64,000 nucleotides of DNA from Rathayibacter sp. VKM Ac-2857 (GTDB lineage: Bacteria; Actinomycetota; Actinomycetes; Actinomycetales; Microbacteriaceae), in the NCBI RefSeq assembly GCF_013205025.1, contig NZ_JABMLE010000005.1, forward strand, positions 62,001-126,000. Direction: 5' to 3'. Under the pieces are notes generated by a model, which worked only from the letters and a program-made list of their open reading frames with translations, was not told where the DNA came from and did no database searches. Position 1 is the stretch's first letter. Every line of letters starts with the position of its first letter. The translations under genes were made by a program, and so were the position numbers. Shown here piece after piece: positions 34,591 to 42,578 of the stretch.

Positions 34591-34679
34591 ATCTAAGTTA
34601 CGTAGTTCGAACCCTCACAGTTTGCCGACCTAGAGGTTCGTCCCATCTAAAGTCACCAGCCCTCACGGGAGGCTTCTCC
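34591..34679 (+). promoter_or_regulatory. structured leader, copy B
   Basis: After the hairpin comes a second stem (CGAACC 34608-34613 with GGTTCG 34635-34640). Its loop carries TGCCGACC. Then AGTCACCA (34651-34658) and the ribosome site GGGAGG (34667-34672) lead to the ATG at 34680. The same order of elements, with different stem sequence, recurs before the replication gene (35141-35225). Confidence 0.5.
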
Positions 34680-35111
34680 ATGTCTGGCATCATACCCACG
34701 CCTTCGCAGCGAACTACGACGAGCTTCACTCGTCGGCGTGTCGCGACGCGATCGGCGGACGCTGCTCGAGCAATCGTCAGGTCGCCGCTCGTCGCTACTG
34801 CGCTCGACGGGACGTTCGTAGACACGCCGAGCGACATCCCCAAAATGCATGCATTCGCTCAGAAGACTGCTCATATGAGCGCAATCAAGGGTCGTGCAAA
34901 GCGAGCAGACAATGCTCCCACCGTGCTGCTTCAGGCACGCGTCACTCCGGACGTCCGTGAGGAAGTGAAGGCGGCCGCGGCGGCCAGCGGCGTCTCCTTG
35001 GCCTACTACCTCGATACCTTCCTGCGCGAGCTCGTTCAGACGAACGGTGCGCTCCCCCTCGTCGCTGCACCGCGACCTCAAGCAGAGGAGCTGCCGATCC
35101 CAGCCGCTTAA
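34680..35111 (+). CDS. small DNA-binding-like protein, tandem paralog B
   Basis: 143 residues from the ATG at 34680, which has GGGAGG seven bases upstream. The last 78 residues (from ATG 34875) are a gapless paralog of the preceding gene's core: basic start, beta-strand-like VLLQARV, then TPDVREEVKAAAAASGVSLA and YYLDTFLRELV. The N-terminal 65 residues are unlike the paralog's. Ribbon-helix-helix-like by shape; no named family is recognised. It stands directly before the replication initiator, suggesting a role in replication control. Confidence 0.6.
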   Translation: MSGIIPTPSQRTTTSFTRRRVATRSADAARAIVRSPLVATALDGTFVDTPSDIPKMHAFAQKTAHMSAIKGRAKRADNAPTVLLQARVTPDVREEVKAAAAASGVSLAYYLDTFLRELVQTNGALPLVAAPRPQAEELPIPAA

Positions 35112-35117
35112 ACGAAG

Positions 35118-35139
35118 GAGGCCCGCCGAAGCGGGCCTC
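35118..35139 (+). terminator. hairpin after paralog B
   Basis: A 9-base perfect stem (35118-35126 with 35131-35139) and a CGAA tetraloop start six bases after the stop codon, at the head of leader copy C. Confidence 0.65.
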
Positions 35140-35140
35140 A

Positions 35141-35225
35141 CCAAGTTTCGTAGCTCAGAACCCACTGCCGACCAAAGCCCGGGTTCAGAGCTAATCAAGT
35201 CACCACCCTCACGGGAGGCTTCTCT
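35141..35225 (+). promoter_or_regulatory. structured leader, copy C, before the replication gene
   Basis: AGCTC-A-GAACCC (35152-35163) pairs with GGGTTC-A-GAGCT (35181-35192). The loop holds TGCCGACC, and AGTCACCA and GGGAGG (35213-35218) follow before the ATG at 35226. Compared with copy B the stem bases differ but pairing is kept, and the loop and the AGTCACCA-GGGAGG segment are conserved. This suggests a cis-acting RNA that controls translation. Confidence 0.5.
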
Positions 35226-37211
35226 ATGCCCGAAAGATTACACGACGGGCTGAGACATTCAAGGATGAATCTCTCAGCGAGCCGTCACGGCTCGTTGACG
35301 CTCGGCGCCGACGCATGGTCACTGACCCGTCGGTTGAGCCCGCGCGACACCGTCCGAACGATGCGTCGCGACGCCTACGGGCGCCTGGACGAGAACGCGT
35401 ACCCCACAGCGTTCCTGGTCTCCGCCGTTGCCCCGAGTACCCCCTGGGCGATCTACCTCGCGGACTCCGCCAGCGTCTTCCGACTGCTCTGCTTCGACTT
35501 CGACGGCAAGGACTCACACGGTGTCGACCCCGACCTGATGGAACAGGCCGTCGATGACTGCGACGCACTCTCGGCTGTCTTCGATGAGCATCAGGTTCCA
35601 CACGTCGTGTGCGAGTCCTCCGGCACCGGGGGTCGCCACCTGTGGGTCGCCGTCCGTGGCGGTGCTGCCGCAGCCGATGTCGACCGGTTGGCGACCGCCG
35701 CGAAGGCGAACTTCCGCACGCTGGATCACGGCATGCTGCACAACCCGCGCACGGGTGCTGCCCGCCCTCCCCTGTCTCCTCACCGCGACGGCAGCCTGTC
35801 GACGCTGCTGCGAGGCCGCGTCGAGGATCTGCTGGAGCCGGTCGTACTGCCGGCTTCGCTGCTCGCGGTTGCGGCCGTCCTCGAAGCGACGCCTTCGGGG
35901 CGCCGCTACTTCGCGCCGACTCAGGACGCGGTCGTCCTGCAGCACCGCACTCACCGTGCGCTGAGCGCTGCGGGTGCGGCCCATATGGCTACCGCCGGTG
36001 GTGGCGCAAACCCGTCGTGGACCGCGTTCATGTGCCTGCTCTCGGCCGCGCACGCCGGCTGGACACTGACCGACGTCCAGCACGCCGCCCAGACCGCGCC
36101 CGGTATGGAGCACTACCGCACGAAGAACACCGGTCGAGGTGGCCGCCGCCCTCGAGCGCGTGACGAGGCCGCCGCGCGACTTAGTCGTCAGTGGGAAAAG
36201 GCGCTCGAGTTCGCGTCCCTGCATGCCGTGCTGCCTTCCCAGCGGGAGCCCCGCGATCTGACTGAGCTCGAGGGCATCGTCGCGGCCGTCGGCGACCTCC
36301 TCGAGCGGTTCCGAGTGAACCCGGGCCGATGGGGTCGTACCGAGCGCGCCACCTCCGAGCGGACAATCCTCACCGCCCTCGCATACCTGACCTTGCACAC
36401 CGGCAAGCGCACCGTCGCCGCGTCCGTTCGCGATCTCGCACTGCTCTCCGGCCTCGGCCGCACTACCGCCGCCAGCGCACTACGGACGCTCCGCGAGGAC
36501 GGCTACGTCCAGCTCACCGCCCGGGCCGACGGCAGCAACGCGAGCGAATGGCGCTTGACTGGCACACTTTCCACAGGTTCCAACACAGTCCGGACACAAC
36601 CACTCAATAACCCCCGCCCCCCGGGCCAGCTCTTCTCCGAGCGAGCTGTCATCCTCGACCGGCTCGAGAACGAACTCACCGACGCTCGCCACGATCTCTT
36701 CACCCGCCCGGGCCTCGGACACCTCGCTGGGAAGATCTACGCGCTGCTGCGCCGTGAAGCCTCCGTGACCGTTGACAGCACTGCCCGGATGCTCGGAGTG
36801 ACCGTCCGAACCGCCGCCACGAACTTGTCCCGGCTTCGCGGCCATCGCCTCATCGTCAAGCACTCCGACGGATGGAGACGATCCCTCCGCGACCTACGCG
36901 CCACTGCAGCACAAACTCTTGGCGTCAACGGGCTGCTCGAGGACCGCGCCCACCGCTACAGCATCGAACGTGAAGTCTGGGCCTGGTGGCAAGCCGAACT
37001 CGCCCACCGCTCCTCCACGCCAAGAGAACGCCCCCGACGCCCGCATATCACCAGTCGCCCCCTCTTCGACGACTCCTCCGCCGGAGAACGCGTCTGGCCG
37101 CTCTACCCCCGAGACGCCGCCGGCCGCGGCGACCACCGAGAAGCCCTCCACTGGGGGCGCACAGGCATGCTCGCCCCAGGCTCCCTTTGGTGGTCCTCCA
37201 CCGCCGCATAG
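35226..37211 (+). CDS. replication initiator with primase-polymerase (AEP) domain
   Basis: This 661-residue protein has an archaeo-eukaryotic primase-like domain in residues 40-250: LLCFDFDGKD (metal-binding DxD) near 87-96 and SSGTGGRHLWV with the catalytic-type histidine near 130-140. Two winged-helix segments follow (about 395-440 and 500-560), for DNA binding. Such fusions initiate replication of actinobacterial plasmids and integrative elements. The ATG at 35226 has GGGAGG upstream in a structured leader. The long gene-poor region downstream is a natural place for the origin. Assignment is by motif and architecture. Confidence 0.7.
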   Translation: MPERLHDGLRHSRMNLSASRHGSLTLGADAWSLTRRLSPRDTVRTMRRDAYGRLDENAYPTAFLVSAVAPSTPWAIYLADSASVFRLLCFDFDGKDSHGVDPDLMEQAVDDCDALSAVFDEHQVPHVVCESSGTGGRHLWVAVRGGAAAADVDRLATAAKANFRTLDHGMLHNPRTGAARPPLSPHRDGSLSTLLRGRVEDLLEPVVLPASLLAVAAVLEATPSGRRYFAPTQDAVVLQHRTHRALSAAGAAHMATAGGGANPSWTAFMCLLSAAHAGWTLTDVQHAAQTAPGMEHYRTKNTGRGGRRPRARDEAAARLSRQWEKALEFASLHAVLPSQREPRDLTELEGIVAAVGDLLERFRVNPGRWGRTERATSERTILTALAYLTLHTGKRTVAASVRDLALLSGLGRTTAASALRTLREDGYVQLTARADGSNASEWRLTGTLSTGSNTVRTQPLNNPRPPGQLFSERAVILDRLENELTDARHDLFTRPGLGHLAGKIYALLRREASVTVDSTARMLGVTVRTAATNLSRLRGHRLIVKHSDGWRRSLRDLRATAAQTLGVNGLLEDRAHRYSIEREVWAWWQAELAHRSSTPRERPRRPHITSRPLFDDSSAGERVWPLYPRDAAGRGDHREALHWGRTGMLAPGSLWWSSTAA

Positions 37212-38282
37212 CCCTCGTCTGTTATCGACGCGGTGGACCACTTCCCCATCGTCGTAGTCGTCGTCGCCGAGTACGCCCTCGTCGCCGGGTTCTCTCCTCC
37301 GGCGCGAGGCCACTTTGAGGGCCCCCTGGATCTTGACGACCACCGGATCCACGATTAGACCTCCACGTTTACCGTCCGCGTCTCTTTGGAGGGCATTATG
37401 TGGGCCAGCCGCAGCGACGTCGATTAGCTCTTGGTCGACCGACCCCTCTCCCCCAAGCATGGCAACGTCTTCGTCTCGGTCCGTGACGGCAAACTTTCGT
37501 CAAGTTCCTCGAGCTCTCCGTCGTCGGCGTCATCTTGCGCGCTGAGGACTCGAGTACCCTCCGACCTTCGTCCGGGAGCTCGGCGACCTTCAGCTCTGGG
37601 GTGTATTCGCCGTTTGCATGTGGCGGCCTCCCCGCGCGCTCTGAGCGATGCAGTGGCCTTCTCGAAGTGCAGTCTTTCTAAGGGAGCTGCGGCGGTGGTC
37701 CGACTCGAAGCTTGTCGGTTGACTCGTCGTCGTCTTGAACAACGACGGTTGCGTGGTCGCTCGCTGGACCAGCTCCTCTCCGTATTCGCGCAGCGCGCCG
37801 CCCGCCGCCTCTACGCGCAGGGTCCGGTGACGAAGACGATGCGCGTGTTCGGTCGACGTCGCCGTTCGCGGACGCGCTGCACTAGTCCTCGTGCAGACCC
37901 GCCCGCTTCCCGTTCCCACGGATTGACCGGCGGCGATCGTGAAGGTCCCGATCGGTACCTTCTGGGTGTGGTTGCGACGGTGCACGGTATTGTCGCGCCG
38001 GTGTCGTTCTGGCAGGCCTCTTCCCCGAAAGGATCCACGTTTATACCGACATCTTCGATGCCACCTTCGGCACCCGACACCGCCAGATCACCAATCACGC
38101 CGCTGTTAAACGACTCGGCCGCTCGGAGATGGCACCAGGACGTGCCAGCTCTGAAGGACCTGTCTGGGCCAAGGAACAAGACGCACTCTCCCCCCACTGC
38201 GACCCGTTGAGCCGAACTGACGACGGCGTACGCGGTGGGTCGTGTTCGGTCGACGAGGGACCTCTAGTCGTAGCTTGTCGTT
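37212..38282. other. gene-poor region after the replication gene, candidate origin
   Basis: No open frame here has a ribosome site or a recognisable protein. Composition is irregular, with pyrimidine-rich and GTCGT-rich stretches. A plus-strand segment at about 38020-38130 (reading FPERIHVYTDIFDATFG) has good codon usage and may be a gene fragment. Position between rep and par makes this region a candidate replication origin, but I see no clear iterons inside it. Confidence 0.35.
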
Positions 38283-38629
38283 TAAATAAATCCGGACGTA
38301 AAGGCGGACGTCTATCTGGCTGGCAATATAATTACGTCCAGACGTAATTATGTTTGCCTGACGCCGGTCGTGTCCTCCAGCAAGCCACGTTGGCGCGCTG
38401 TCCGCTTGCAGCGGCCTTCTATGCTTCCGTGAGCGCATCCGCGGCCATACCCCGCTTTATTTACGTCCTGATGTAAATAATTATTGGTGAGCTTGAAGAG
38501 CTGTCGACCCCCGCACACGAGATGCGGCAGTACCCGTCGACCCAAATAATTACGTCATGACGTAAATACGCTCGTATTGTCTGCGTGCCGGCGTGCCGAT
38601 TAAGGTTTAATTACGTCATGACGTAATGA
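38283..38629. repeat. array of palindromic repeats, candidate partition centromere/operator
   Basis: The unit is TAATTACGTC-NN-GACGTAATTA. The best copy, 38329-38350, is a perfect palindrome with 10-base arms. Others are 38457-38480 (two mismatches), 38547-38568 and 38607-38629 (both with perfect TTACGTCATGACGTAA cores), and a half-degenerate one at 38283-38304. The last copy lies about 50 bases before parA. A further copy is at 39752-39773. Sites of this kind before a parA gene with a ribbon-helix-helix partner serve as both operator and centromere. Confidence 0.75.
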
Positions 38630-38681
38630 CAGCTAGATGGTATGATGGACGGGCAGACAGATGGACAGAGTTGAGGGCGCG

Positions 38682-39458
38682 ATGGCGATCATTACGGCGG
38701 TCGGAAACCGCAAGGGCGGTGTTGGTAAGACCGCGGAGGTGCTGGGCCTGGCAACTGGGCTGATGCTGATGCGCCGAAAGGTGCTCGTCATTGATCTTGA
38801 TCCGCAAGCCGACGCGTCAACTGCGCTCGAGGCTGACGGCGAGCTCGACGTGTTTGACGTCCTCTATGGGGGAGTGCCGGGTTCGATCGGCGAGGCGGTC
38901 ACGAAGTCCTCCTGGAGCGGGATCGACGTCGTCAGGAGTTCAGAAGCGCTCTTTCGGATGGAGACCGAATCGCTGATGGGTGCTGAGGTCCGCTTGAAGA
39001 CCGTCATGTGGGAGGCTCCGGAGCTTGCGCAGTACGACCATGTTCTGATCGATCTCCCGCCCGCACTTGGGCGCTTGACGGTCAATGGACTACTGGCCGC
39101 TACGCAGGTCCTCGTGGTCACGGAGCCGACGTCATTCGCTGTTCGAGGAGTGGGGGAGTTCCTCGACACGGTGCGTCAGGTCACCGCGACTCCGCACCTC
39201 AATCCCGGCCTGAAGACTGCCGGGATCGTCGTCAATAAGACGTCGAGCCCGCTGACGAGCGAGCACTCGTTCCAGATCGGCGAGCTCCGAGAGGCGTACG
39301 GCGATCTCATCGTCGAGCCATACCTACCGACCTGGACCGCAATGCAGGACTCGGTCAGTGCACGCGTGCCGTTGACCAAGCTGAGCGGTCGTCGACCCGC
39401 GATCCTGACCGAGCGCTTCGTTTCGCATGCTCGCCATCTTGAAGGAGTCTCCAAGTGA
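38682..39458 (+). CDS. parA: ParA-family partition ATPase
   Basis: This 258-residue protein opens with MAIITAVGNRKGGVGKTAE, the deviant Walker A (KGGVGKT) of ParA/MinD ATPases, followed by VLVIDLDPQADAS and VLIDLPPALG. The ATG at 38682 is preferred because GAGG lies five bases upstream; ATG 38661 in the same frame is possible and adds seven residues. ParA moves plasmid copies apart with a centromere-bound partner. The partner is the ribbon-helix-helix protein of the next gene, coupled by GTGA, and the sites are the palindromes upstream. Confidence 0.85.
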   Translation: MAIITAVGNRKGGVGKTAEVLGLATGLMLMRRKVLVIDLDPQADASTALEADGELDVFDVLYGGVPGSIGEAVTKSSWSGIDVVRSSEALFRMETESLMGAEVRLKTVMWEAPELAQYDHVLIDLPPALGRLTVNGLLAATQVLVVTEPTSFAVRGVGEFLDTVRQVTATPHLNPGLKTAGIVVNKTSSPLTSEHSFQIGELREAYGDLIVEPYLPTWTAMQDSVSARVPLTKLSGRRPAILTERFVSHARHLEGVSK

Positions 39459-39754
39459 GTATTCAACGCAAGTCCTCGGTTACGAAGGCGCCGGCTGCCA
39501 CCGTGCTTGAGACCTTGTCTTCTGCACGTCCTGCCGTTGCGGACGTGTCGGCGCCGGCGATCACCGTTGACGCGGAGCAGGCGCCGGAACGCCGGCCTGG
39601 ACCGGGCCGTCCTCGATCTAAGAGGCGGATGGAGCCGTTCTCGTCCAAGATCGAGATCAGCTTGCGTGATCGTCTCGACGACTACGTTCAGCAGAACGGC
39701 ATGACAGTGGTCGACTTCCTGGACGAAGCGATCCGAGCTCGTCTCGACAGTTAA
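39455..39754 (+). CDS. ribbon-helix-helix partition partner (ParG-like)
   Basis: This 99-residue protein has a flexible, Ala/Pro-rich N-terminus (1-45), a basic GRPRSKRR segment that can touch the minor groove, and a C-terminal ribbon-helix-helix (about 58-99; SSKIEISLRDRLDDYVQQN and TVVDFLDEAIRARL). The layout matches ParG-type centromere-binding proteins: mobile tail to stimulate ParA, RHH fold to bind palindromes. The GTG at 39455 overlaps the parA stop and has AAGGAG upstream. A copy of the palindrome overlaps its own stop codon. Confidence 0.75.
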   Translation: MSIQRKSSVTKAPAATVLETLSSARPAVADVSAPAITVDAEQAPERRPGPGRPRSKRRMEPFSSKIEISLRDRLDDYVQQNGMTVVDFLDEAIRARLDS

Positions 39755-39773
39755 ATACGTCTAGACATAAATA
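39752..39773. repeat. additional partition-type palindrome
   Basis: TAAATACGTC-TA-GACATAAATA is the same unit as the array at 38283-38629, here overlapping the TAA stop of the ribbon-helix-helix gene. It closes the par locus. Confidence 0.65.
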
Positions 39774-39903
39774 ATTTAACGCGCAGGAATAGTCCGCGCA
39801 GCGGCGCAAACCTTCAGGTGTCGTACCGTTGAGCTATTCGTTGACCGAACCGGGTGTGTGGCAAGCGGCGCCTGCTACGCACCGAGGCGAAAGGGGAGTG
39901 CTC

Positions 39904-40476
39904 GTGGATGACCAGTCTGCCGACGCCGTGGGATCCACCGTCACTCCAATGGTCGGTATCGCGTGGGCCGCGCTGGAGGTCTTCGGCGAGCAGGGTGTGA
40001 AGCGCGCGTCGCTACGGGAAGTTGCTCAGCGAGCCGGTGTCTCGTATGAGGCCCTGACTGGCCTCTTTCCGGACGAGCGTGCGTTGCTCTTATTCGCGCT
40101 GAAGCTCTTCGAGGCGGACTCCGAGGAAGTGGCGCTCAAGGCCTCGCGTTCGGATGGGTCCCTTGCAGACGTCATCGCTGCGGTTCTAGTCCACCAACAG
40201 CGGACGCCCGATCGATTGCGCGCGTGGCTCGCGATCAGCATCGCCGCCACGCAGAAGGACCATCCTGCTCGTGGGTTTTTCGCTGATCGCGCCGAGTTTG
40301 CAACCGGAGGAGTCAGTGGCGCCCGTGCAGACGGCGATGCCGAGCGAGCGCTCCTCTATCTCGTCGTCGTCGACGGTCTGCAGTTACAGTGGCTGGCCAA
40401 TCCTGGTCTCGACGTCGAGTCGGCGTTGCGGCTGTTCTTGAGTTCTTCTCTGTACACGAGGCCGACAGAAGCGTGA
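39904..40476 (+). CDS. TetR/AcrR-family regulator
   Basis: This 190-residue protein has an N-terminal helix-turn-helix (about 15-55: LEVFGEQGVKRASLREVAQR, then AGVSYEALTGLFPDERALL) and a helical C-terminal domain. The GTG at 39904 is chosen because GGGGA lies six bases upstream; the frame is open back to 39829. It is the last gene before a 600-base gene-poor stretch. Targets are unknown; no obvious operator was seen in its own upstream region except the nearby par palindrome. Confidence 0.75.
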   Translation: MDDQSADAVGSTVTPMVGIAWAALEVFGEQGVKRASLREVAQRAGVSYEALTGLFPDERALLLFALKLFEADSEEVALKASRSDGSLADVIAAVLVHQQRTPDRLRAWLAISIAATQKDHPARGFFADRAEFATGGVSGARADGDAERALLYLVVVDGLQLQWLANPGLDVESALRLFLSSSLYTRPTEA

Positions 40477-41142
40477 TCGTCCCGGACGCTCGGTTGTGTC
40501 GTCACGGAGCGTCACGTCACGTGCAGCGGAGTGCCCGAGATGCTCGTTGACGACGCCAAGACTCGAATGAGCGGCCAGCGCCAGATCGACCTCGGCTCAC
40601 GGCAACGCCTGGTCCTCGCTGTACTGCGCTTCACGCGCTGAGCCCTCCGCACTTGCGCCGCGGTCCGCGTGGCTGTGCGGAGGACTTCGCGATCGCGACG
40701 ATTGCGAACACAACGCTGGCATCGGTCAAAATTGCCTCAATCCGTTGCGCCACGGCGTCTTCGGTTACAGTCCCGACCGCTCTGCGCGGCCTACAGGTCT
40801 TCGAGTCCCGTCGGCGAGGCCGCCGATAGCCGTGACTGACGCGATACCACGCAACCTAGCGGTTGGGCGGCAGCGGCGATCGACATGTTCGACCGGTTCC
40901 GCCACCTCGCCGTTCGAACTCGATCGACGAGAAGAGGCAATCGTTGGAGGCGTAGCCGGCCCTTCGTGGTACTCACCGTCTCACTTTGCTTTGACCTCTC
41001 CCGCTGTAGGTGCCCTCTTCGAAGCTGGGCGGGGTCGTTTCATGCTGCCCAAGTATAAATAGCGATAATTGTGGTTACCGCTACTAGAGTCGAAGCAGCA
41101 TCAGGAGGCTTTCGGGGTGCGTTCGAGGGGGAGGAGGCGGCC
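40477..41142. other. gene-poor region
   Basis: No complete gene is supported. A 33-codon piece at 40541-40642 reads RQIDLGSRQRLVLAVL, which recalls the start of SARP/BTAD regulators, and then stops. An ORF at 40745-41062 has no ribosome site. A TTCGAGTCCC near 40800 resembles a tRNA T-loop but lacks the flanking stem. Confidence 0.4.
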
Positions 41143-41478
41143 GTGACGCTCGAGAATCAGCTCGAGGGCCCCTTCGAGGGCCTGCTCGCGGCACCACTGG
41201 ATCTGGACGCGATCGCCCTCGAAGTCCACGAGGTCCGCACCGCCGAATGGTTCGACGCCGAGCAGACCCCCTCCTGGCGCGTCCTGCTGCGAGCGACCGC
41301 CCTGCTGCGCACCCCCGTCCCGCAACTGATCGAGCGCATCCGCCAGCTCGAGCAGATCGCCGACGGCCGCCTCCCGCACCTCGACCGCGGACGCTGCCCG
41401 GACGGCACCGCCGACACGGACACCCGGGACGGCGCCTGCCGCGCCTGCCAAATCCTCGGCGCACCCCGGAGCACCTGA
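41143..41478 (+). CDS. hypothetical protein heading the integrase operon
   Basis: 111 residues from GTG at 41143, which has GGAGG five bases upstream. The middle (about 20-75) is helical, with VLLRATALLRTPVPQLIERIRQLEQI. The C-terminus has three cysteines in the pattern C-x(n)-CRACQ, possibly a metal site. No family is recognised. Its stop overlaps the integrase start (TGATG), so it is likely an accessory of the recombination module. Confidence 0.65.
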   Translation: MTLENQLEGPFEGLLAAPLDLDAIALEVHEVRTAEWFDAEQTPSWRVLLRATALLRTPVPQLIERIRQLEQIADGRLPHLDRGRCPDGTADTDTRDGACRACQILGAPRST

Positions 41479-42578
41479 TGGACGAGCTCGAGGACGTGCG
41501 CGGGGGAGTGGCGGCGGCGCCCGTCGTCGGTGCGCTCTCGCCGGCAGTCCTGCAGCTGGGCGAGGCGTCGATCGCTGCGAACACCCGGCGCGCCTATCAG
41601 GCGGACCTGCGCAGCTTCGTTGCCTGGTGCGCCGCCTCCGGGCGGCCTCATCTGCCGGCCTCGCCGGAGACGGTCGCGGAGTACCTCGCCGACCGCGCGG
41701 GCCTTATCACCACCGCGGGGGAGTGGCGGTACGCGCCATCGACCCTCGCGCGCGCTCTGGCCGCCATCAACGCCGCCCACGCCGAACGCAACCTCCCCCT
41801 GCCCGGGCACGCCTCCCTCGTCACCCGCACCCTGCAGGGCATCCGCCGCGACCGCCAGCGCCCCACCCGGCAAGCGGACCCGCTGCTACTCAGCGACGTC
41901 CAAGCGGTCCTCGACCGCATCGACGTCACCCACTGGCCCGACGGAACCGCCGGCATCCGCGACCGGCTGCTGATCCTGCTCGGCTGGGCCGGAGCCTTCC
42001 GCCGCAGCGAACTCACCGACCTCCGGCTCGACGACATCACCCGCCACCGCGACGACGGCCTGCACCTGCGCATCCGACGCTCCAAAACCGACCAGACCGG
42101 GAAAGGCCTCATGAAAGCCATCCCCTACGGGCGGGAACCGCTCACTTGCGCTGCGTGCGCATGGATGCGCTGGCTACGCCTGCTCGCCGCCACCGAACAG
42201 GGACGCAGCGCCGTCATGCGAGTGCTGTTCACCGACGACCCCGCCGTGCACGTCTGCCGGAGCGACATGCCGGCGGTGGAGGGGGCGGCGCCGCTGCTGC
42301 GGCGGATGCACAAGAGCGGCCTGCCCACCGAGAACCCCCTCAGCGCCCAATCGGTGAACCTCATCGTCAAACGCCGCGTCACCGCCGTCGGCCTTGACCC
42401 CGCCCGCTACAGCGCCCACTCCCTCCGCGCCGGATTCGTCACCGAGGCGCTGCGCCACGGCGCGACCACCCACGCGGTCATGCGCCAGACCGGACACCGC
42501 TCACCCGCGACCGTCGAGATCTACGCCCGCGAACGCGACCCCCTCACCGGCAACGCCGTCACCACCCTCGGACTATGA
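41478..42578 (+). CDS. tyrosine recombinase / integrase
   Basis: This 366-residue protein has an N-terminal SAM-like core-binding domain (about 25-125) and a C-terminal catalytic domain. Catalytic residues are visible: Arg in AFRRSEL, HSLR (His-x-x-Arg) near 325, the second His in TGHRS and Tyr in TVEIYARE near 352. It should insert or excise the element at an att site. The start at 41478 overlaps the upstream stop. It is followed by a degenerate copy of the same fold. Confidence 0.85.
   Translation: MDELEDVRGGVAAAPVVGALSPAVLQLGEASIAANTRRAYQADLRSFVAWCAASGRPHLPASPETVAEYLADRAGLITTAGEWRYAPSTLARALAAINAAHAERNLPLPGHASLVTRTLQGIRRDRQRPTRQADPLLLSDVQAVLDRIDVTHWPDGTAGIRDRLLILLGWAGAFRRSELTDLRLDDITRHRDDGLHLRIRRSKTDQTGKGLMKAIPYGREPLTCAACAWMRWLRLLAATEQGRSAVMRVLFTDDPAVHVCRSDMPAVEGAAPLLRRMHKSGLPTENPLSAQSVNLIVKRRVTAVGLDPARYSAHSLRAGFVTEALRHGATTHAVMRQTGHRSPATVEIYARERDPLTGNAVTTLGL

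Noticed and set aside
34591-34640. GGGTTCGAACTAC read on the minus strand as a tRNA T-arm
   Set aside because: No other tRNA arm is present in either direction; the bases belong to the leader stem shared with 35141-35225.
36894-37460. 188-codon minus-strand open frame antisense to the end of rep
   Set aside because: Acidic, Gly-rich shadow of the rep codons with no start signal.
37431-38210. 259-codon plus-strand open frame in the rep-par gap
   Set aside because: Low-complexity Ser/Arg-rich translation, no ribosome site and no family. It looks like chance opening in GC-rich DNA.
40541-40642. 33-codon piece resembling the start of a SARP/BTAD regulator
   Set aside because: Only about ten residues match the family pattern, and the frame stops at once. 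Too short to call a gene or pseudogene.
40795-40825. tRNA-like T-loop sequence TTCGAGTCCC, possible att site or tRNA remnant
   Set aside because: The required G53-C61 pair and stem are missing, and no acceptor or anticodon arm can be drawn around it.
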